In this document: positions 48,056-56,319 of the stretch, piece after piece
Numbering within the stretch: the stretch's first letter is position 1
Layout of the letters: each line of letters begins with the position of its first letter
Origin: an uncultured Candidatus Saccharibacteria bacterium
GTDB lineage: Bacteria > Patescibacteriota > Saccharimonadia > Saccharimonadales > Saccharimonadaceae
Direction: 5' to 3'
NCBI GenBank assembly: GCA_948648655.1
Contig: CAPKVJ010000004.1
Coordinates: forward strand, 5,577-69,576
DNA length: 64,000 nt
Notes under the pieces: generated by a model
Told to the model about the DNA's origin: nothing
The model's database searches: none
Seen by the model: only the letters and a program-made list of their open reading frames with translations
Position numbers and translations under genes: made by a program

Positions 48056-50071
48056 ATGGTAGAAAAATCCGCAGGGGAAGACAAAAACATTGAGCCAGTA
48101 AGCATTGAAAAAAATACAAAAAAGAAGGACGAGAATCCCAAGTCTAGACGATACAAGCACCCAATGCCTGGAGTGCTAAGGGTGCTTTCTTCGGGAATGT
48201 TTTTGTTAGTGGTCTCGATTTTGATTACATGGTATGTGTTGTGGCGAGGGTTCAACTGTGATAATGAGGCGTTAGGGGCATTTATTCGTGATAAGACTGG
48301 TCTTTTTAGCTATAGCTGTTTGATCATCTTCCTACTAACAACGACTTTGGCAGCTTTTTTGTGGCGGCCTTTCTTAGCAGCAGGGATTGTATTTTCGATT
48401 GCAAGTGCCCTGACTTACGCACACATACAGAAGTTAGAGGTGCGGGCGACACCACTTCTGCCGGAGGATTTATTGATGGCAGATCAGATGGGAGAGCTGG
48501 AGAGTTTTATTGATGTCGGCGATATAGTGCGTCTGGTCGCAGGAATTTGTTTCGTTTTGCTCGGCTGTGGGTTATTGGAGCACTTTTTGAGGCGTGTCAT
48601 CGGGCGAGATAGGAAGGCGTTGCCATTTTGGGATCGAATTGCGTTGATCCCTAGATTAGCGGTTGGTTTTACTTCTCTAGCAATACTCGTAATGTTGGCG
48701 GCACCAGTTATGCAACAGGATGCGAGCAAAATAGACCCTGAATGGCTTGATACGAATTTAGACTTCGTTGCTTGGCGACAATGGGAAAATTACGGCAAGA
48801 ATGGTTTTGTGATTGGGTTTTTATATAATTTATCGTCATTAAGGCTCAAGGAGCCAGAGGGCTATAGTCGCGAACGAGTAGCAGAGATTTATGAAGAGTA
48901 TGAGGCGGACAAAGAAAAAGATGCCGACAGGAAACCATTAAGCGAATTAGTCGACAATCTGATTGTCGTACTGAGTGAGAGTTCATATGATCCCGCCGTA
49001 TTAGGTGAACGCTATGCAAACTCGGGGGGTGATGTGACGCCAAATTTGCATAAACTTTTCAAAGAATACCCCAGCGGATACATGTATTCACCTGAATATG
49101 GCGGTGGCACAGCTAATGTCGAATTTGCAGTATTGACTGGGTTGTCTAACGCTTGGCTGAATACAACACCGTACGTCTCTTCGCTTGCAAAGGCAAAAAC
49201 TGTTGAAGGAATAGCTAGTCTAGCAAAGGCTAATGGCTTCGAGAACACGGCCATACATTCGTATTATGGTACGATGTATAAGCGAGATTTTGTTTATAAT
49301 AATATGCTGTTTGACGATTTTATTGATGTTGAGGGCATGCAACATCGCGAACACGAATATTTGAGCGAGTATATAAATGACCGGTCGGTTTATCAAGAAG
49401 CACTAGATGTTTTACGCAATGGGGATGGAAAGAAAATGCTGAATTTAGTAACGATGCAAAACCATGCTCCATATAATTTTGCAAAGTATCCCGAAACTAA
49501 TTTCCCTATCAAAAATCCGGGCGGAGTAATTAATGTCTCATATACGGAAGCATCGTATGAAAGTCTGTACCATGCTGATGAGTATCTGGGCGAGTTCATT
49601 GAGGGACTAGACAAGCTAGAGGGCAAGACCGTGATGCTATGGTACGGCGATCATGCTGCTGGGGTGTTGAGGGATTATGCGGAATCTGGGGATCCTGAAT
49701 TGGTAAACCTAACGCATCTGACGCCGTATTTTGTGTATGCGAATTTTGGACTAAATGATCTATATACGGAAGAAGAAATTGCTGAATGGAATAAAGAACT
49801 GGGGTTTGATTTCCCGACAAAAGGCGTGGATTTGCCGACCGTGACGCCAAATTGTTTGTCAAATATTATGTATAACTTGCTAGGAGCAGAAAAGCCAGTA
49901 CTGGGATACGTATTAGATGAGGTGTGTAGCAATATAGACACGGCGATACTAGCGCCATCGTACCATCAAGAAAGCGGATTGCCAGAGAATAAACTCGCGG
50001 AAGATTACGAGCTCCTTAGCTACGATCTACTGGGTGGGAAGTATTATTGGCGGGATTTGGAAAAGAAATAA
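48056..50071 (+). CDS. LtaS-like phosphoglycerol transferase (sulfatase fold)
   Basis: 671-residue membrane enzyme of the lipoteichoic acid synthase family. A Lys-rich N-terminus is followed by five membrane helices to about residue 220, then an extracellular sulfatase-fold domain. Visible marks are LIVVLSESSYDP (metal site), the nucleophile threonine in EYGGGTANVEFAVLTGL, TMQNHAPYNF and LWYGDHAAG with metal-binding D and H. It would transfer glycerol-phosphate or a related group to surface polymers. ATG follows TGCTATAATATTTATGTT, a leaderless-type start. It converges with metG. Confidence 0.88.
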   Translation: MVEKSAGEDKNIEPVSIEKNTKKKDENPKSRRYKHPMPGVLRVLSSGMFLLVVSILITWYVLWRGFNCDNEALGAFIRDKTGLFSYSCLIIFLLTTTLAAFLWRPFLAAGIVFSIASALTYAHIQKLEVRATPLLPEDLLMADQMGELESFIDVGDIVRLVAGICFVLLGCGLLEHFLRRVIGRDRKALPFWDRIALIPRLAVGFTSLAILVMLAAPVMQQDASKIDPEWLDTNLDFVAWRQWENYGKNGFVIGFLYNLSSLRLKEPEGYSRERVAEIYEEYEADKEKDADRKPLSELVDNLIVVLSESSYDPAVLGERYANSGGDVTPNLHKLFKEYPSGYMYSPEYGGGTANVEFAVLTGLSNAWLNTTPYVSSLAKAKTVEGIASLAKANGFENTAIHSYYGTMYKRDFVYNNMLFDDFIDVEGMQHREHEYLSEYINDRSVYQEALDVLRNGDGKKMLNLVTMQNHAPYNFAKYPETNFPIKNPGGVINVSYTEASYESLYHADEYLGEFIEGLDKLEGKTVMLWYGDHAAGVLRDYAESGDPELVNLTHLTPYFVYANFGLNDLYTEEEIAEWNKELGFDFPTKGVDLPTVTPNCLSNIMYNLLGAEKPVLGYVLDEVCSNIDTAILAPSYHQESGLPENKLAEDYELLSYDLLGGKYYWRDLEKK

Positions 50072-50096
50072 GCGGCGTAGACAGAGTTCTGGAACT

Positions 50097-51518
50097 CTAC
50101 CTGTTCTTCGGAAACAAGGCCTGTTCTGGAGCAGTAATGACTGTTTGTGCCGTAAATATCTCAATGATTTTGCCTGCCGTATCTGGTAGGAATGGTACTA
50201 GTAATTTTGCAACTTCAAGCAAAGATTCGACTAGCGCATGCAAAACCTCTTCTAGTTTACTAGTTTCGCCATTTTTGGCTAATTCCCAAGGTTTCTGCTG
50301 GTCGATTGTACGGTTTATATCCTGCACCCTTCCCCAAGCATAATCGAGGGCTTTAGTAAATTCATAATTCCCCATTAAATCGAGATATTCCGGCGATAGC
50401 TCATTTGAGCAATCACAACCTTTGATCTGATTCTTGTGACAAAGTGTGGCGAGCCTCTGAACGAGATTGCCGAGATCATTAGCAAGTTCGTTATTGTAGG
50501 CGTCTTCGAATTTTTCCCACGTAAAATCAGAATCAGCGAAGGTATCAACATGACGCAAGAAATAGTAGCGGAAAGCTTCTACTCCATGTTCATCGATTAC
50601 CTCTAGCGGATCTACAACATTACCAATACTCTTGCTCATTTTTTGACCATCAGCGAGAACATAGCCATGCGATACGATGTGCTCTGGAAGAGGCAAGTCG
50701 AGTCCCAGCAGAATTGCCGGCCAAGTAATAGCATGAAAGCGCAAAATATCCTTGCCAATAAATTGCGTATCTGCTGGCCAAAAGTCAGAAATGTCGTTAT
50801 CCGGGTAGCCCAAAACTGTGATATAGTTGCTCAAGGCATCAAGCCAAACATACATGACTTGCGAATCATCATCAGGGACTGGTACACCCCAGCTGAGTTG
50901 CCCAACAGGGCGCGAGATAGAAATGTCAGGGGCATCATCAAGGAGACGTAAAACTTCTTTCTTGCGAAATTCAGGAAGAATTTGCATTTTATCGCGCTCA
51001 ATTTGGTCGCGAATTTCGTCTTTAAAATCAGAAATCCGCAAATAATAATTCTTTTCGGTCAATTTTTCATAAGGTTTTTGGTGGTCCGGGCAACAGCCAT
51101 GATTCTCTTCGTATTCTTTTGCCGTAACGAAGCGTTCGCAGCCTTCACAATACCAACCGTTATAGTCTGCCGAGTAGATGTGCGGGGTAAGTTTTCGCCA
51201 TATTTCTTGACAACGACGCACGTGATCAGGATCAGTGGTACGGATTATGTCAGAATAACTAATATTGAGCTTTTGAACAAAATCTTGGAATTTTTTTGAG
51301 TTGAGGGTAGCATATTCTTCTACTGACATGCCATTCTTGGCTGCGGTACTAAAAACTTTATTACCATGTTCATCGGTACCGATTTGAAAACGCACTTCAT
51401 CACCCAAACTGCGGCGAAAACGTGCATAGGCATCTGCCAATAGATAATCCATCGCATGGCCAATATGCGGATTACCATTAACATAAGGTATTGCGGTACA
51501 AATATAAACTTTTGACAT
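50097..51518 (-). CDS. metG: Methionyl-tRNA synthetase
   Basis: 473-residue class I synthetase. The HIGH motif appears as PYVNGNPHIGHAMDYL, KMSKS as GQKMSKSIGNVVDPL. A Cys-rich knuckle (YCEGCERFVTAKEYEENHGCCPDHQKP, by pattern) may bind zinc. The WGVPVP and YVWLDALSNYITVLGYP segments are typical of MetRS. The anticodon-binding helical domain is present; the C-terminal tRNA-binding domain of longer MetRS is absent. TAGTATAATAAGTATATC directly before the ATG suggests a leaderless start. Confidence 0.96.
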   Translation of the reverse strand: MSKVYICTAIPYVNGNPHIGHAMDYLLADAYARFRRSLGDEVRFQIGTDEHGNKVFSTAAKNGMSVEEYATLNSKKFQDFVQKLNISYSDIIRTTDPDHVRRCQEIWRKLTPHIYSADYNGWYCEGCERFVTAKEYEENHGCCPDHQKPYEKLTEKNYYLRISDFKDEIRDQIERDKMQILPEFRKKEVLRLLDDAPDISISRPVGQLSWGVPVPDDDSQVMYVWLDALSNYITVLGYPDNDISDFWPADTQFIGKDILRFHAITWPAILLGLDLPLPEHIVSHGYVLADGQKMSKSIGNVVDPLEVIDEHGVEAFRYYFLRHVDTFADSDFTWEKFEDAYNNELANDLGNLVQRLATLCHKNQIKGCDCSNELSPEYLDLMGNYEFTKALDYAWGRVQDINRTIDQQKPWELAKNGETSKLEEVLHALVESLLEVAKLLVPFLPDTAGKIIEIFTAQTVITAPEQALFPKNR

Positions 51519-51580
51519 GATATACTTATTATACTACAAAAAATCCCCCGAATGGAGGATCTTTTGCTAATAGCTCTAAG

Positions 51581-52699
51581 CTATTCAGTACTACAGTTAA
51601 AACCGGAAGCTACGTAATGCGCTTCGACGCCACTAATGGACAAATCCTGATCGACGGCGCCCTCGCCATAAATTAGGCCTTGTGCGACGCTGTCAGTCAA
51701 ATCTGTACCTTCGATTAATTTATAGGTTGATTTCATTGTGCTGCCCTCAATCGCCTGCTCGCCGACTAATACGCCTTGTGTATTGAATGAAGCGGCGAAG
51801 TTATCGCGTGCGACATTAGCATCGCCCTCGTTATCAAGAGTTGCGTCATAATTGAACTCGATTGAGCTTAATTTATCATTAGTGTAATCAGCTACAACTG
51901 CGACGTTACCAATTACCTCATGATCGTAACCGATGAGATAATTAAAATCGCTAGATTTGGTGCAAGTGAGAATCTGCATAGAATCGTCCGTATTGTCTTC
52001 GGAGATGCTAGGAACATAAACAACCTTCGGGTTATCTAATGCCTTGAAATAAAGAACTGCAAAAACGATAGCAGCGATAACCCCCAGTACAGCGATAGCC
52101 GCTAGTAGGATTGTCAGAGTATTGGAGCCGGCAGGTTTTTTCATTTTTGGCGCAGCAGTAGGCTGAACAGGAGGAGCCATTGTTGGTGCGGATGCCGGCA
52201 TTGATGTGGGCGTAGGATTAGGTGATGCTACCGGTGTAGCGGTAGAGGCCGAAGAAGCATGAGGTGTAGTAGAAGCAGAGCCAGGTGCGGTTGTAGGGGC
52301 AGCTACTGGCGTCGTCTGTTCATTGCTAGTAGCACTGGGCTGTGAAAATGGATTATACGGAGCTTGTGCAGGTGCACTGCTAGCTGCAGTATCAAGTGGG
52401 TCACTAGGGCTTGGAGAGAGCGGATTAGTCGGAGCCGGAGCGACATCCGCTGGTACGGAAGTTACGCTACCGATTGAGCCTGGTACTGGTGCAGCCGGCA
52501 CCAGAGGCTCTTCAATTGTTGGTGGGGCAAAGGGGTTTTCTGCAGGTGCACTATCAGTCGTGATACCATCAAGCCCAGAGACAGCCGAAAGATCTGTTGA
52601 TATCGGAGACGTTAGGTCCGAGCTATCTGCTGGAGCGGGTGACGCTCCTAGATTTGGTATGCCCGAGTTTGTTAATGGATTGTTATCTTCAGGGTTCAT
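51581..52699 (-). CDS. Pro/Ala-rich single-TM protein of unknown function
   Basis: 372-residue unrecognised protein. The first 195 residues are low-complexity Pro/Ala/Ser/Thr (TTPVAAPTTAPGSASTTPHA), ending in PKMKKPAGS. One membrane helix (LTILLAAIAVLGVIAAIVFAVLYF) follows, then an external domain of about 150 residues with two cysteines. The order matches the protein at 7343-8113, so both may belong to one structural class. A GGCAG-AATG context gives a weak ribosome-binding site. No clear function. Confidence 0.65.
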   Translation of the reverse strand: MNPEDNNPLTNSGIPNLGASPAPADSSDLTSPISTDLSAVSGLDGITTDSAPAENPFAPPTIEEPLVPAAPVPGSIGSVTSVPADVAPAPTNPLSPSPSDPLDTAASSAPAQAPYNPFSQPSATSNEQTTPVAAPTTAPGSASTTPHASSASTATPVASPNPTPTSMPASAPTMAPPVQPTAAPKMKKPAGSNTLTILLAAIAVLGVIAAIVFAVLYFKALDNPKVVYVPSISEDNTDDSMQILTCTKSSDFNYLIGYDHEVIGNVAVVADYTNDKLSSIEFNYDATLDNEGDANVARDNFAASFNTQGVLVGEQAIEGSTMKSTYKLIEGTDLTDSVAQGLIYGEGAVDQDLSISGVEAHYVASGFNCSTE

Positions 52700-52809
52700 T
52701 CTGCCTCCCTTTTGCCTACTTTCATTATTTTAATTTGTTCTATTTTTGTGGTTTATACCTAGTTCTGATTTTATTTTAACGCTTATGCTACGATAAAGCA
52801 AGCACTTTT

Positions 52810-53577
52810 TTACTTCATAGCTCTTGCCAACTCTTCCCAATCTATTAGTTCAAGGTCTTGGGCACGGGCATTAGGACTGATACCATTTTTAAATAGAATT
52901 TCCTGCCATGCTTCTCGCGTATTGCCATATCCGGTAAGATTATGAATTAGTTTCTTGCGTGGGCTCGAAAAACCACGTTTAGCAAGCTTGACCGCTTCCG
53001 GCGATAGAATCTTCTCCTGAAGCGGAGTCAATATAATGACTTGGCTGTCTACTTTGGGCGGAGGCGTAAATTCTGCCGCTTTGACGACTGGGCCTAGTTC
53101 GACTTCGGCCCGGTTCTGTACGCTGACTGACAAAAAGGTATGGGAGCCAGGTTCGGCAGCAATACGTTCGGCGACTTCTTTTTGAATTAGTAATACAATG
53201 CGACGGGGAGATGGTGTGGCATTTAGTAAATGTCGGATAATTGGCGAAGTAATGTAATAAGGAATATTCCCAACTACAACATAGTTGTCAGTCTTTACAG
53301 TTACAGACAATTTTACTTGCAAGATATCATCATGAATAACTTCGAGATTTGTATTGGGGAAAGATTTGGGTAGATTTGTCGCTAAACGCTCATCAAATTC
53401 AACCGCAATCACTTTTGAAAAACGTTTCAATAAACTAGAGGTCAGAGTACCAAGACCAGGCCCGATTTCAAGGCATACAGTCTCTGCGTCGGCGCCGTCT
53501 CGTGCGAGATTGGCAATTTCATCAAGTATGGCACGATTTTTGAGCCAGTGTTGGCCGAGCGACTTGTTGTTTTTCAT
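52810..53577 (-). CDS. rsmA: 16S rRNA adenine dimethyltransferase
   Basis: KsgA-family enzyme, 255 residues, which dimethylates two adjacent adenines near the 3' end of 16S rRNA. NKSLGQHWLKNRAILDEI, motif I LEIGPGLGTLTSSLL, the acidic residue in VIAVEFDERLA, motif IV VGNIPYYITSPI and VQKEVAERI-like QKEVAERIAAEPG are present. The C-terminal helical domain ends at normal length. Its ATG lies 2 bp after the stop of the transglycosylase gene, so the pair is co-transcribed. Confidence 0.95.
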   Translation of the reverse strand: MKNNKSLGQHWLKNRAILDEIANLARDGADAETVCLEIGPGLGTLTSSLLKRFSKVIAVEFDERLATNLPKSFPNTNLEVIHDDILQVKLSVTVKTDNYVVVGNIPYYITSPIIRHLLNATPSPRRIVLLIQKEVAERIAAEPGSHTFLSVSVQNRAEVELGPVVKAAEFTPPPKVDSQVIILTPLQEKILSPEAVKLAKRGFSSPRKKLIHNLTGYGNTREAWQEILFKNGISPNARAQDLELIDWEELARAMK

Positions 53578-53578
53578 T

Positions 53579-54604
53579 TTAGTACCAATGGTGTTCCCAC
53601 CACCAGTTCATCGCGTTCTGCCAGCCACCATAACGACCATTGACATAATTGATCATCCAGCGAATTTGGGTCACCGGATTAGTTTCCCAGTCAGCACCAG
53701 CAGAGTTCATTTTGTTTCCTGGTTTGGCCTGCGGAATACCGTAAGCGCCAGAGGGGTTTGCTGCATCCACGCGGCAGCCAGATTCATGATAGATCAGCTC
53801 AAGTGCCACCGATAGATCGTTTTCTGACACACCAGCTTCACGTGCCCAATTGGCACACTGCTGGCGTTCGGGCGAGATAGAAGCTTTGGCACCGACAATG
53901 ACGATTTCTGGTACCGGTTCAAGTTTTACTTCTTCGGAGATAAGCTTGCGTGAAACTTCAACATTATTTTCGAATTGCACTTCGTAAACTTTGGTACGAC
54001 GACCTTCCGCGCCGGCTTGTTCGAGCTGGCGTTCGCCTTTAGCAAGATTATAGTCGTAACGGGTCTCGGTCGGATAGGCAATAGCTTCGTCTTCGGTCAC
54101 GGTGCGACCGCCGTTGCGCTCGATCTGATAAGTAGAGACTGCCCCAGCCTCCAGAAAATTATCATTGATTTTGGTATTAATCTCATCCCCATCATAAACC
54201 GTCACCCCAGCTTCACGCATGATTTGTTTGGGGTCATAGCTAGCAGTCATGATGTATTGTCGCTTGGAGCCATCGATGACAAGTGCCGGTCGAGCACGAT
54301 AGATGTTAATATTGTAGTCAACGCCGCCCATTTCGGTATCAAGTGCTGGCTCGACGATATCGACGTCATTTAGCTCAATATTGGCTCGTTCAAGGACCTC
54401 TTTTACTGTAGAAGCTGATGTTTTGACCGTCAAAAACGAACCATCATCATGAATGGTGACAAAGTGCGGCTCAACTTCGCTAGTTTCGTCTTCCGCAAAA
54501 ACAAAATCGCTGCGCGTGCTACATGCGGCCACCAAAAACAGCCCCATGACGACTAGCAACGCCGCACAGCAAAAATTTCTCAATTTGGTTTGCAATTTCA
54601 TCAT
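53579..54604 (-). CDS. Rpf/YabE-like secreted transglycosylase with DUF348 and G5 domains
   Basis: 341-residue exported protein for peptidoglycan remodelling. The N-terminus has a hydrophobic signal with a lipobox-like VAAC, so it may be a lipoprotein. Two DUF348 ubiquitin-like repeats (FLTVKTSASTVKEVLERANIEL; YIMTASYDPKQIMREAGVTV) and a G5-like region (KVYEVQFENNVEVSRKLISEE) follow. The C-terminal lytic-transglycosylase fold has the catalytic glutamate in ELIYHESGCRVDAANPSGAYGIPQ. A strong TTGACT/TATAAT promoter lies 10-40 bp upstream, and rsmA follows after 1 nt. Confidence 0.88.
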   Translation of the reverse strand: MMKLQTKLRNFCCAALLVVMGLFLVAACSTRSDFVFAEDETSEVEPHFVTIHDDGSFLTVKTSASTVKEVLERANIELNDVDIVEPALDTEMGGVDYNINIYRARPALVIDGSKRQYIMTASYDPKQIMREAGVTVYDGDEINTKINDNFLEAGAVSTYQIERNGGRTVTEDEAIAYPTETRYDYNLAKGERQLEQAGAEGRRTKVYEVQFENNVEVSRKLISEEVKLEPVPEIVIVGAKASISPERQQCANWAREAGVSENDLSVALELIYHESGCRVDAANPSGAYGIPQAKPGNKMNSAGADWETNPVTQIRWMINYVNGRYGGWQNAMNWWWEHHWY

Positions 54605-54613
54605 TGCAATGTC

Positions 54614-54642
54614 ATTATATCAAAGAAGCAGCAAAAAGTCAA
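54614..54642 (-). promoter_or_regulatory. Promoter of the transglycosylase-rsmA operon
   Basis: TTGACT (54637-54642), 17 bp, TATAAT (54614-54619) on the minus strand. Confidence 0.9.
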
Positions 54643-54703
54643 GTTTTTAGCATAAACTACTTCAAAAATGCATATTTATTAAGAGATATGTTATATTGAT
54701 AAT

Positions 54704-55837
54704 ATGTCAGAGAGGTTAAAAGGCCCTAATTCGGGTGAAGTTCAGGTGCCAGCGGAGCGTTTTCGGGTAGATCCGCAGGATTATCCTATTTTGAAGAAGC
54801 AATATGAGCTAGATGATCGTTGGGGGAATAATACTCGTCATACTTGGAATATTGATAAAACAGCGAGCACTTATGTGACGGATACAGCGAATTTGATCGC
54901 AACACTTGATGGTACTTCGACAGAGTATGAGGATAACGCAGAATTGCCAAGACCAGACCATGTGATCTACCTGGACAAGTCAGCGCGTCCGGTAAGCTGG
55001 TTTGTCAACGTTTTCTGGGATACTTTCTCAGAAAACGAGCGGCCCGCTCACTCTTACCTCAACATTGATCGACAACCGTGGTTGCGCCGTAGTGGGTTGG
55101 TATTAGATGCAAATGGCTATATCACCGATCCCGATGGTTCACAACACCGCAGCAAACCCAGCGATTTCAAGATTGAGAATATTCCGAAGGATGATTTTGC
55201 TAGGATTCGGGCACTTTATATTGATGGCGGTATAGAGGAAGAAGATGCCGAAAAGATCATGCATACGCCGTCAAAGTTAGATGGGAAAAATATTTTGATT
55301 GTTGATGAAGTAAAACGTTCGGGAGCAACGTTAGATATTGCGCAGCAATTAATTGAAAGGGCGTTCCCCGAAGCGGCTAGTGTGCGCGGAGCTTATTTTT
55401 GGAAAAGTGGCGCGAAGGTAAGTCCAGACGGGGAGGAATCCCAGATGTTGAGCGTGCCGATTTGGTATGATTCTACAAGGGAGGAAGGTAGAGGAATTGG
55501 CGATATCGAACCAGGTTTCTACGAGCGGAGATTTGAAAAATGGCAAAATCCTAGAGCTAGAGCACAGAAATTTGGTTCTCTTGTGTTGAGTTCGATGGTA
55601 GATTTAAGGACCGAGCCTGGCAATAGGTCGAGAGAATTAATGCGTGAAATTAAGCAAATGAAACAAGATTTTGAAGATGGGAAAATCTTAATGCGCTTCC
55701 CGGATAATTATGATGGAGATCGGATGGAAGCGTATATTGAGGCGACGGGATTGCGACTTGCTCCAGCCAGCGATAAGTCGCTGGATACCTATGCAAATGT
55801 CGCACGAGCGATCGACTCACGGATGCCAGAAGAATAG
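54704..55837 (+). CDS. Protein with a phosphoribosyltransferase-like domain
   Basis: 377-residue cytoplasmic protein. The segment GKNILIVDEVKRSGATLDIAQQLIERAFPEA near 195-225 matches the PRPP-binding loop of type I phosphoribosyltransferases, with two consecutive acidic residues broken by a valine (DEV). VIYLDKSARPVSWFVNVFWDTF lies upstream and may form the other half of the fold. The last 100 residues are charged and helical. The substrate is unknown; base salvage or a nucleotide-linked regulator are possible. TTATATTGATAAT precedes the ATG. Confidence 0.7.
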   Translation: MSERLKGPNSGEVQVPAERFRVDPQDYPILKKQYELDDRWGNNTRHTWNIDKTASTYVTDTANLIATLDGTSTEYEDNAELPRPDHVIYLDKSARPVSWFVNVFWDTFSENERPAHSYLNIDRQPWLRRSGLVLDANGYITDPDGSQHRSKPSDFKIENIPKDDFARIRALYIDGGIEEEDAEKIMHTPSKLDGKNILIVDEVKRSGATLDIAQQLIERAFPEAASVRGAYFWKSGAKVSPDGEESQMLSVPIWYDSTREEGRGIGDIEPGFYERRFEKWQNPRARAQKFGSLVLSSMVDLRTEPGNRSRELMREIKQMKQDFEDGKILMRFPDNYDGDRMEAYIEATGLRLAPASDKSLDTYANVARAIDSRMPEE

Positions 55838-55867
55838 AAAAAGACCCCGTTAGGGGCCCTGCGGGCA

Positions 55868-56176
55868 TCATTCGTTCAGATTATTATATCGCAATAAAAT
55901 TGCATCGAATTCTGGACGCCCATAGTTAATATGTACTTCGCCCAAAACTGGGCATTTTAGAGTAGCCTCAAACTTCGCAACAAAGGAGTTAGGGTATTCC
56001 TCTTTCCAGGTCCACCTGGCTTCGATATTGTAAGATTCTTGAGTTGTCTCATCGATCAGACCGACAAAATTAGTAGTTTGACCGACTCTGATGTCCTCAA
56101 ATTTTACCCTAGCATCTCCTGTGAAACGAAGTGTAATGATCCCCGTGAGACCATCTGGTATTCTTGTGCCAGACAA
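55868..56176 (-). CDS. Hypothetical 102-residue protein
   Basis: Unrecognised soluble protein with a beta-rich pattern (IITLRFTGDARVKFEDIRVGQTTNFVGLIDE; FVAKFEATLKCPVLGEVHINYG, by pattern). No membrane helix. The open frame starts MSGTRIPDGLTG, with GGGGCGAGG about 15 nt before it; GTG/TTG alternatives exist nearby. It has a consensus promoter and a leader of about 70 nt, like the other unknown genes with Shine-Dalgarno sites. Confidence 0.6.
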   Translation of the reverse strand: MSGTRIPDGLTGIITLRFTGDARVKFEDIRVGQTTNFVGLIDETTQESYNIEARWTWKEEYPNSFVAKFEATLKCPVLGEVHINYGRPEFDAILLRYNNLNE

Positions 56177-56247
56177 AGACCTCGCCCCCTATCATAAGCT
56201 GACCATTTCGAGTTTCAGTGCTATGGCTGTAAGCCTGCACTCTTTCT

Positions 56248-56276
56248 ATTGTAGCATACTCGGCTCAAAAAGTCAA
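56248..56276 (-). promoter_or_regulatory. Consensus promoter for the 55868-56176 gene
   Basis: TTGACT (56271-56276), 17 bp, TACAAT (56248-56253), with TATGC before the -10, minus strand. Confidence 0.9.
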
Positions 56277-56319
56277 TATTTTTCCGATAGATTTCTATCT
56301 TTGGCAACCGTAAGAAATA